Assembly (NCBI GenBank): GCA_900547505.1
Contig: URGY01000059.1
Coordinates: 1-9,667 of the forward strand
Source of the DNA: an uncultured Collinsella sp.
GTDB taxonomy: Bacteria > Actinomycetota > Coriobacteriia > Coriobacteriales > Coriobacteriaceae
Length of the DNA: 9,667 nt
Reading direction: 5' to 3'
In this document: one piece after another, positions 1 to 5,407 of the stretch
How positions within the stretch are numbered: the first letter of the stretch is position 1
Layout of the letters: each line of letters opens with the position of its first letter
Notes under the pieces: generated by a model
What the model saw: the letters and a program-made list of their open reading frames with translations, nothing else
The model's database searches: none
What the model was told of the DNA's origin: nothing
Translations under genes and position numbers: made by a program

Positions 1-1
1 G

Positions 2-922
2 GTGGTCATCGGCATCTCCGTTCCCCGCGTTAAAGAGCATTTTGACCAGATCATGGGCCTCGAGCCGGAATTTGTGCCCACCACCTCGGCCTCCCCTGCC
101 GCCAGCGCAGCCCATAAGCGCGGCGATATTTGCTTCTTCGATATCGACGGAACGCTCGCCTGGCAAGACCCCAGGCTCGCCCAAGACCTTCCCGAAGACG
201 AGCGGGACCTCTCCCCCTATCCCAACGAGGCGGTTTCGCAGGCAATCCGCGAGTTTGTCGCCAACGGCAACATGGCCTTTATCTGCACGGGACGTACCCT
301 CAGCTGCATCCACCCCAAACTTCTTGAGCTGCCTTGGACCGGCATCGTCTGTCTTGCGGGCGGTTACGCCGAGATCAACGGACACGCAATTCGCGATCTG
401 TCGATGACGCCCAGTATGCTGCAGCGTCTTGCCCCCTACCTTGAGCAATCGGGCGAGGTCATCCGCTTTGAGGGCCTCAACGGCGTCGTGCGCATGAGTG
501 CCGATGTCCCCGATGCTCCCGGATACGCGCGCACCCTGGGCGACGCAGTCACGCAGCTGCAACATTACAGTGTCTACAAGATCTTGATGTCTACATCGCT
601 CGCCAACCACATCGCTCAAGATAAGGCACTTGAGCCGCTGCTGTGCTTTAACGAGCTCGAACTCGAGGTAACCGAAATCTCGCCCCGCGAATGCACGAAG
701 CGCGGGGGCATCCAGTCTGTACTCGACGCCCTCGACCCCCACCACGGAACCGTATACGGCATTGGCGACGCCAGCAATGACGTCTCGCTGATGAACGCCG
801 TCGATGTCGGCATTGCGATGGGCAACGCACCGGACTATCTCAAGGATAAGGCCGATTACGTGACCGACACCGTCGATCACGACGGTGTCGTTGCGGCGCT
901 CGAGCATTTTAGGCTGATTTAG
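2..922 (+). CDS. HAD-superfamily hydrolase, Cof/HAD-IIB type (possibly 5'-partial)
   Basis: Predicted Mg-dependent cytosolic phosphatase acting on a small phosphorylated metabolite; the substrate cannot be told from sequence. Counting from the GTG at 2, all four HAD motifs are present: DIDGT at 47-51 (nucleophile D47, acid/base D49), the motif II threonine in CTGR at 95-98, lysine K233 as motif III, and GDASND at 255-260 as motif IV. The stretch from about 105 to 230 between motifs II and III fits a C2B-type cap, as in Cof and sugar-phosphate phosphatases. The frame is open to the left edge, so the start is unknown. Family members normally have DxDGT within the first 15 residues, but here about 45 residues precede it, ending in a Ser/Ala/Pro-rich linker. 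Either the gene starts at ATG 53 or later, or an upstream domain is fused. The family call is firm; the start and substrate are not. Confidence 0.85.
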   Translation: MVIGISVPRVKEHFDQIMGLEPEFVPTTSASPAASAAHKRGDICFFDIDGTLAWQDPRLAQDLPEDERDLSPYPNEAVSQAIREFVANGNMAFICTGRTLSCIHPKLLELPWTGIVCLAGGYAEINGHAIRDLSMTPSMLQRLAPYLEQSGEVIRFEGLNGVVRMSADVPDAPGYARTLGDAVTQLQHYSVYKILMSTSLANHIAQDKALEPLLCFNELELEVTEISPRECTKRGGIQSVLDALDPHHGTVYGIGDASNDVSLMNAVDVGIAMGNAPDYLKDKADYVTDTVDHDGVVAALEHFRLI

Positions 923-996
923 GCGCGCTCCATCAAACGCACGCCCGTTGTCCTAAATCGCCAAAACTGCCGCGCCAAACGCCCTGATGTGGCAAT

Positions 997-2061
997 ATGT
1001 TGTCTGCATATTGCACCAATGCAACCTCAGAAAGAATGCGAGAACCCGTGTCCAGTCCGTTTACCAGCTTTTTAGCCCAGCACTTTGACCAGATTAACGA
1101 CTATCTGGCCACGTTCTTTGACGGACAGGCGACCTCTGCCGATATCGAGCGCTACCTGTACGCGCCGCTCTCGGCTTTTACGGCCAACGCCGGCAAGCGC
1201 CACCGCCCGCTTATCTGCATGCTCGCCGCAACCGCAGTGGGCGGTAGCTTTGAGAGCGCCCGCAGTGCCGCGGCAGCCATCGAGCATTTCCAGTCGGGCG
1301 CGCTGATCCACGACGACATCGCCGACAACGGACAGCTTCGTCGAGGCAAGCCCTGCATGCACCTTACCGAGGGCACGGGGCTCGCCATCAATTGTGGCGA
1401 CCTGGCGCTCACCATGGTCACCAAGACGGTTCTCGACGACCCCACGCTGGAGTCCGACGTGAAGCTGCGCGTGCTCCACGAGCTTACCGAGATGATCGTC
1501 CGCACCATCGAGGGTCAAGCGCTCGACCTGGGTTGGGTCCGTGACGGGCGCTTTGATATCTCGGTTGATGACTACCTGGACATGGCGACGCACAAGACCG
1601 CGTTTTACAGCGGAGCCACGCCGCTTGCCGCCGGAGCCATTATCGGCGGCGGCAACGATGAGCAAATCGAAGCGCTGCGCGCCTTTGGCCTGCACACGGG
1701 CCTTGCCTTTCAGATTCAGGACGACCTGCTCAACCTTGTCGGCACTAAGGAAGCCGCCAACAAGGATTTCCGCACCGACATCACCGAGGGCAAGCGCACG
1801 CTTGTCGCCGTACACGCCCTCTCTGATGAGCGCCACCACGACGAGGTCGAGGCGATTCTTTCCTCAGGCACCGATAATCCCGCGCAGCTCGCACGCGCCG
1901 TGGAGATCTTCCAGGAGACCGGCTCCATCGATTACGCCCACACTTACGCGCTCGACCTGACCGCTAAGGCCAAAGCGGCCATCGAGAACGTTGAGCTTGA
2001 TCCGCACGCACGCGAGTTGTTCCTCTCCATGGCAGATTTCTTTGTGGAGCGCCTTAACTAA
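997..2061 (+). CDS. Trans-polyprenyl diphosphate synthase (IspA/IspB family)
   Basis: Isoprenoid chain-elongating enzyme that condenses isopentenyl diphosphate onto an allylic diphosphate in the cytosol, supplying precursors for quinone side chains or for undecaprenyl phosphate synthesis. Numbered from ATG 997, the protein has GKRHRP at 66-71, the first Asp-rich motif DDIAD at 106-110, RRGKP at 115-119 and the second Asp-rich motif in QDDLLN at 241-246. The small residues before the first motif (GALIHDD) favour a medium or long chain product over farnesyl diphosphate; this is inference. In the second motif the last Asp of DDxxD is Asn (N246), a conservative change seen in some family members. 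The start is uncertain: ATG 997, ATG 1036 and GTG 1048 are in frame, none has a clear Shine-Dalgarno site, and homologue-like sequence begins only near residue 19. A later start is likely. The 74-base gap upstream shows no terminator. Confidence 0.9.
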   Translation: MLSAYCTNATSERMREPVSSPFTSFLAQHFDQINDYLATFFDGQATSADIERYLYAPLSAFTANAGKRHRPLICMLAATAVGGSFESARSAAAAIEHFQSGALIHDDIADNGQLRRGKPCMHLTEGTGLAINCGDLALTMVTKTVLDDPTLESDVKLRVLHELTEMIVRTIEGQALDLGWVRDGRFDISVDDYLDMATHKTAFYSGATPLAAGAIIGGGNDEQIEALRAFGLHTGLAFQIQDDLLNLVGTKEAANKDFRTDITEGKRTLVAVHALSDERHHDEVEAILSSGTDNPAQLARAVEIFQETGSIDYAHTYALDLTAKAKAAIENVELDPHARELFLSMADFFVERLN

Positions 2062-2199
2062 CGGGGGTTATAAAACCTGTCAGCAGCGTATTTAGGCACA
2101 ACTTGCTACACTGTTGAGTGTATGTTTATGCATCCCTTTGCGTTGTCTATCCGACAGACGCTCAAATAGTACGAATGGTACGCCGAAAGGGGTTCGTTC

Positions 2200-3105
2200 A
2201 TGGAACCTATTACAACGGGCATGCAAGGAGCAGCCGTCGAGGACGTGCAGTCTCGTCTCCTGCAGCTCGGCTACACGATTGATGCCGCCGAAGTCACCGA
2301 CAAGTACTTTGGAGCCACCACTGAGCAGGCCGTCAGCACCTTCAGGCTCAACAGCGGCCTTGCTGCCGGTCATGCCGTCGATATCCCCTGTTGGAGCGCC
2401 CTTGTAGACGCTTCGTATAAGCTGGGCGACCGCACCCTCTATCTGCGCATGCCCAATTTCCATGGCGCCGATGTGCAGGCCCTGCAGCGCGCTCTCAACG
2501 TTTTGGGCTTTGCCTGTGGCGAAGACGACGGCTATTTTGGTCCGCATACCGAGGCCGCCCTGCAGCAGTTCCAAGAAAATGTCGGCCTGTTTGCCGACGG
2601 CATGGCCTTCCAGGACACCTACGCCTACATCAACCGCCTGCACCATGTGTGGGAGGGCAAGCCCTCGGTCACCGAAGCCGAGTCCCGCATCGGTTTTGCT
2701 CGCGCCGCCAACGTGCTCGAGCGCTTCCAGATTGCCGTTATCGGCGAGGACCCCATCGCACGCAGTGTCGCGTCGCGCATGTGGAATATCGCCACGGCAA
2801 CGACCGACAACAGCGGTATGATGCTCTGCGACTCCGAGGTCCCAACCGACGTTGACCTGGTGCTCGAGATCGCAAGCGACGAGCTGCCCGCCGACGCCGC
2901 ACCGCGCGCCACGATTGCCCTCGCCGAGTGCCACAACCTGGCCCAGCGCATCCGCACTGCCAATGTCGCCTCGCAGCAGAAGCCGGCTCGCATCCGCATT
3001 GAGCTCACGGGCATGACGCGCTACAACGGCACCTTCACGGCCAGCGACGCGCAGACGCTCGCCGTACGCCTACTCGACGGCGTTTGCGATGCCCTCGCAG
3101 ATTAG
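2200..3105 (+). CDS. Peptidoglycan-binding-repeat protein with degenerate amidase-like C-terminus
   Basis: A 301-residue protein with two tandem peptidoglycan-binding type 1 repeats (about 5-70 and 75-145), each with the usual VQxLQ/L-LG-Y, G-FGxxTExAVxxFQ pattern (the second reads GYFGPHTEAALQQFQ). The C-terminal part (about 175-301) alternates strand and helix and ends with a helix-rich segment. Its last third (PARIRIELTG, then DAQTLAVRLLDGV) resembles the end of amidase_3 enzymes, which carry a vElGF glutamate. The two amidase zinc histidines (GHGG and SIHxN) have no counterpart, so catalysis is unlikely. No signal peptide or membrane segment is visible, which suggests a cytosolic protein. 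Two repeats plus an inactive amidase fold is the layout of actinobacterial CwlM, a regulator of peptidoglycan synthesis; this parallel is inference. The ribosome-binding site GAAAGGGG (2185-2192) lies seven bases before the ATG. It could instead be an unrelated domain of unknown function. Confidence 0.75.
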   Translation: MEPITTGMQGAAVEDVQSRLLQLGYTIDAAEVTDKYFGATTEQAVSTFRLNSGLAAGHAVDIPCWSALVDASYKLGDRTLYLRMPNFHGADVQALQRALNVLGFACGEDDGYFGPHTEAALQQFQENVGLFADGMAFQDTYAYINRLHHVWEGKPSVTEAESRIGFARAANVLERFQIAVIGEDPIARSVASRMWNIATATTDNSGMMLCDSEVPTDVDLVLEIASDELPADAAPRATIALAECHNLAQRIRTANVASQQKPARIRIELTGMTRYNGTFTASDAQTLAVRLLDGVCDALAD

Positions 3106-3112
3106 GTAAACT
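3084..3112 (+). promoter_or_regulatory. Candidate sigma-70-type promoter for tRNA-Gln
   Basis: TTGCGA (3084-3089) and TAAACT (3107-3112) match the -35 and -10 consensus at four of six positions each, with the optimal 17-base spacer. The -35 box lies inside the end of the preceding gene and the -10 box just after its stop codon. Transcription would begin near 3119, about 25 bases before the tRNA. The match is by eye only. Confidence 0.45.
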
Positions 3113-3143
3113 AAACGAGTTGCTTTTGGGCAACACCACACAT

Positions 3144-3215
3144 TGGGACGTAGTTCAACGGTAGAACTCCGGTTTTTGGTGCCGGCTGTTGGGGGTTCGA
3201 ATCCCTCCGTCCCAG
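3144..3215 (+). tRNA. trnQ: tRNA-Gln (anticodon UUG)
   Basis: The full cloverleaf can be drawn. The acceptor stem TGGGACG (3144-3150) pairs with CGTCCCA (3208-3214). The D stem GTTC (3153-3156) pairs with GAAC (3164-3167). The anticodon stem CCGGT (3169-3173) pairs with GCCGG (3181-3185) around the loop TTTTGGT, with anticodon TTG at 3176-3178. The variable loop is CTGTT. The T stem GGGGG (3191-3195) pairs with CCCTC (3203-3207), with one G-U pair, around TTCGAAT. The discriminator is G3215. A U1-A72 end pair with a G discriminator is typical of glutamine tRNA. The 3' CCA is not encoded (CCC follows), so it must be added by nucleotidyltransferase. Confidence 0.96.
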
Positions 3216-3228
3216 CCCCAAAGAACAT

Positions 3229-3264
3229 AGCGCTCCAGGCTCTTATGAACCTGGAGCGCTTTTT
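3229..3264 (+). terminator. Rho-independent terminator after tRNA-Gln
   Basis: A perfect 11-bp GC-rich stem, AGCGCTCCAGG (3229-3239) with CCTGGAGCGCT (3250-3260), closes a 10-base loop and runs directly into five T residues (3260-3264). It begins 14 bases after the tRNA discriminator. It should end the tRNA transcript and insulate the downstream region, so ribonuclease J needs its own promoter. Confidence 0.9.
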
Positions 3265-3320
3265 CGTGGGCATGCGGAGGGATTCGAACCCGCAAGGAAT
3301 CTACCTATATAAGACAGACG
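3265..3320 (-). other. tRNA-like 3' fragment (T-arm look-alike)
   Basis: Read on the minus strand, GCGGG, TTCGAAT, CCCTC (3293 down to 3277) forms a tRNA T arm with the canonical loop but one C-T mismatch in the stem. Just 5' of it, TCTGTC and GGTAGA (wobble pairs included) enclose the seven-base loop TTATATA, like an anticodon arm. No convincing D arm or acceptor partner at the right distance was found, and the 3' end does not align with CCA. The 17 bases at 3275-3291 are the exact reverse complement of tRNA-Gln bases 3193-3209. The most economical reading is a decayed tRNA remnant. Confidence 0.3.
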
Positions 3321-3453
3321 CCCCAGGCCCATAACGACCAAGAGCGCCTTGCATCTAGAATTATCAGCCCTGTTCCGAAAAGCGAGCCGCATGCAACAAC
3401 CAAGTAACCACAGGCCCCGGGAGAGCGGGGACACCGGCTTAGGTTTATCGCGA

Positions 3454-3505
3454 GTTCCGCACGAACAGGAGGCCACTTAATGTGGCCTCCGTCGTGAGCA
3501 GGACT
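3454..3505. repeat. Long imperfect inverted repeat / hairpin
   Basis: The core GGAGGCCAC (3468-3476) pairs perfectly with GTGGCCTCC (3482-3490) around the loop TTAAT. A second helix, CACGA (3460-3464) with TCGTG (3492-3496), stacks below it across a small internal loop. A third weak helix can form between GTTC (3454-3457) and GGAC (3501-3504) with one G-U pair. No T-run follows on either side, so it is not a standard terminator. It looks like part of a structured RNA, but could be a DNA-level palindrome. Confidence 0.6.
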
Positions 3506-3735
3506 GTAGAGCAGGAAACTTCATCAGTGCCCGCCCCACGGGAAACCGGCGGGATGGACCAGTTCAGATGGGGCTTTGATGCATGGGTGGTCTGTTGGTG
3601 GGCAAATGGGTATCATACTGTGGTTATTGCATCGACTCTGTGATGCATGTTTGTACGTTCCCGACGGTCGGTTTGCCAGAAGCGCCCCGTCGGTTGTTCC
3701 AGACCCGTTTCGAAGAAAGGAAACCACACGAACCT

Positions 3736-5406
3736 ATGGCAGCTAAAAAATCATCTCCCTTGAAGATCATCCCGCTCGGCGGCCTTGACGGCATCGGCAA
3801 GAACATGACGGTCTTCGAGTGCGGCGACGACATGGTGCTCGTCGACGCCGGTCTCATGTTCCCGGATGACTCCCAGCCCGGTATCGACCTGGTGCTTCCC
3901 GACTACACCTATGTTTTGGAGAATGAGGAGAAGCTCCGCGGTATCGTCGTCACCCACGGCCACGAGGACCACACCGGTTCGCTTCCGTACCTGCTACAGG
4001 ACCTCAACAACAAGGTGCCCATCTTTTCGAGCAAGCTGACGCTTGGCTTTATCGAGGGCAAGCTTTCTGAGTTCCGCATCCGCGCGCCCAAGTTCCGCGA
4101 GGTCAAGGGCGGCAGCCATGTCAACCTCGGTGGCATCTCGCTCGACTTCTTCTCGATGACGCACTCCATCCCCGGCGCTCTGGGCGTGTTCATTCGCACC
4201 AACCAGGGCACCGTTATGCACACCGGCGACTTTAAGCTCGACCAGACGCCCATCGATGGTGTCACGCCCGACTATGCCGCTATCAGCCGCTTTGCCAAGC
4301 AGGGCATCGACCTGCTGCTTTCCGACTCCACCAATGCCACGGTTCCCGGCTTTACCAAGTCCGAGGCCGAGGTCGGTCCCAACTTGCTACACGCCATCAA
4401 GAACGCCCCGGGTCGCGTGTTCGTAGCGTCGTTCTCGAGCCACATCCATCGTTTGCAGCAGATCTGCGATGCTGCCCGCAAGTGCGGCCGTAAGGTCGTT
4501 GTGACCGGTCGCTCCATGCTCACGAACACCCGCGTGGCGCGCGAGCTGGGCTACCTCAACATCGACGATGCCGATATTATCGATGCCTTTGATATCGATA
4601 ATTTGCCTGACGACAAGATTGTCGTCATGTGCACTGGTTCGCAGGGCGAGCCGCTGTCGGCCCTGTCCCGCATGGCCAACGGCGAGCACAAGACGCTCTC
4701 TATCCACGAGGGCGATACCGTTATCCTCTCGGCAACTCCCGTTCCCGGCAACGAGAAGGCCGTCCAGCAGGTCGTCAACAGCCTGGCCAAGCTCGGCTGC
4801 GACGTGTGGGATAAGAACCGCGCTCTCGTTCACGTTTCCGGTCACGGTAGCCAGGAGGAGCTCAAGCTCCTGATGGCCATGGCCAAGCCCACGTACTTTA
4901 TGCCGGTTCACGGTGAAGCCGTGCATCTGCGCGCCCATGCCCAGCTGGCCCGCAAGATGGGTCTCAAGGACGATCATATCTTTATCCTCGACAACGGCGA
5001 CACGCTCGAGATGCGCGGCGGTATCGTTAAGCGCGGTACGCCCGTCGAGTCCGGTGTCGTTTACGTCGACGGCCTGCGCATCGGCGATACCGACCCCATC
5101 GTCTTGCGTGATCGTCAGAAGCTCGCCAACGACGGTATGGTTACCGCTGTTGCCATCGTCTCGCTCAAGCACAAGAAGATCGAGGCCATCGAGTTCTCGG
5201 GCCGCGGCGTCTCGTTTGCCATCGACGACCAGTTCTCCGAGGATGCCTCCGCGTCCATCATGAAGACGATCGAGAAGGGCAAGTTCAGCTTTACGAGCAG
5301 CGGTTCCGATGCTATTCGCAAGGCCGTGCGCGACTCGCTCTCCAACTTTATCTGGAGCCGTACGCGCACTCGTCCGATGATCATCCCGGTCGTCATGGAG
5401 GTTTAG
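3736..5406 (+). CDS. rnj: Ribonuclease J
   Basis: Metallo-beta-lactamase/beta-CASP ribonuclease with 5'-3' exonuclease and endonuclease activity, acting in mRNA decay and RNA maturation in the cytosol. Starting at ATG 3736 it is 556 residues, the usual family size. Visible motifs are HGHEDH (74-79, zinc ligands), THSIPGA (142-148), HTGDF (162-166), DSTN (197-200) and, in the beta-CASP part, SFSSH (232-236), TGSQGEP (300-306), HVSGHGS (366-372) and PVHGE (390-394). The C-terminal domain (about 450-556) has the conserved RTRTRPMIIPVVMEV-like end. The frame stays open 51 codons upstream to ATG 3583, but that extension is unlike the family, so ATG 3736 is preferred. The AAAGGA at 3716-3721 lies 14 bases from it, longer than usual. 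The preceding gap is long and structured, so a regulated leader is possible. ftsK follows one base after the stop. Confidence 0.97.
   Translation: MAAKKSSPLKIIPLGGLDGIGKNMTVFECGDDMVLVDAGLMFPDDSQPGIDLVLPDYTYVLENEEKLRGIVVTHGHEDHTGSLPYLLQDLNNKVPIFSSKLTLGFIEGKLSEFRIRAPKFREVKGGSHVNLGGISLDFFSMTHSIPGALGVFIRTNQGTVMHTGDFKLDQTPIDGVTPDYAAISRFAKQGIDLLLSDSTNATVPGFTKSEAEVGPNLLHAIKNAPGRVFVASFSSHIHRLQQICDAARKCGRKVVVTGRSMLTNTRVARELGYLNIDDADIIDAFDIDNLPDDKIVVMCTGSQGEPLSALSRMANGEHKTLSIHEGDTVILSATPVPGNEKAVQQVVNSLAKLGCDVWDKNRALVHVSGHGSQEELKLLMAMAKPTYFMPVHGEAVHLRAHAQLARKMGLKDDHIFILDNGDTLEMRGGIVKRGTPVESGVVYVDGLRIGDTDPIVLRDRQKLANDGMVTAVAIVSLKHKKIEAIEFSGRGVSFAIDDQFSEDASASIMKTIEKGKFSFTSSGSDAIRKAVRDSLSNFIWSRTRTRPMIIPVVMEV
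5397..5401 (+). promoter_or_regulatory. Ribosome-binding site fixing the TTG start of ftsK
   Basis: GGAGG sits inside the last codons of rnj and lies six bases before TTG 5408. It is a strong site at ideal spacing and is the reason for choosing this non-ATG start. It implies that ftsK translation is coupled to the end of rnj translation. Confidence 0.8.
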
Positions 5407-5407
5407 T

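Larger units (their letters stand above)
3216..3735. other. Long gene-poor region between tRNA-Gln and rnj, rich in stem-loops
   Basis: After the terminator, about 470 bases carry no open frame with the composition or motifs of a real gene. They contain a minus-strand tRNA T-arm look-alike (3265-3320) and three GC-rich stem-loops: CCCCG/CGGGG (3415-3419 with 3426-3430), the long hairpin at 3454-3505, and CCCGCC/GGCGGG (3530-3535 with 3548-3553). The octamer GATGCATG occurs twice (3578-3585, 3642-3649). A weak -10-like TATCAT sits at 3611-3616 without a good -35 box. No riboswitch class, 6S RNA, tmRNA or RNase P RNA signature could be recognised. It may be a structured 5' leader of rnj, an independent small RNA on either strand, or a decayed element. 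Confidence 0.5.

Noticed and set aside
2103..2131. Promoter for the peptidoglycan-binding gene (TTGCTA with downstream T-rich sequence)
   Set aside because: No -10 box with acceptable match lies at 16-18 bases; a promoter probably exists in this 138-base gap but cannot be placed.
2092..2934. 280-codon open frame on the minus strand
   Set aside because: Antisense to the peptidoglycan-binding protein, whose repeats are recognisable and which has a good ribosome-binding site.
3070..3334. Short open frames crossing the tRNA-Gln on both strands
   Set aside because: They are translations of the tRNA and its flanks, a common source of spurious proteins.
3270..3394. Perfect 7-bp acceptor pairing GCATGCG/CGCATGC for a minus-strand tRNA
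   Set aside because: The match is mostly the self-complementary hexamer GCATGC, and the span of about 125 bases is too long for a tRNA.
3265..3580. tmRNA or RNase P RNA on either strand
   Set aside because: The T-arm-like sequence and a CCGGCTTA segment were suggestive, but no tag reading frame, no tmRNA 5' end and no RNase P core (GAGGAAAGTCC) could be found.
3583..3735. 51-codon N-terminal extension of ribonuclease J from ATG 3583
   Set aside because: The extension has no family similarity and contains the likely ribosome-binding site; start at 3736 gives the usual length.
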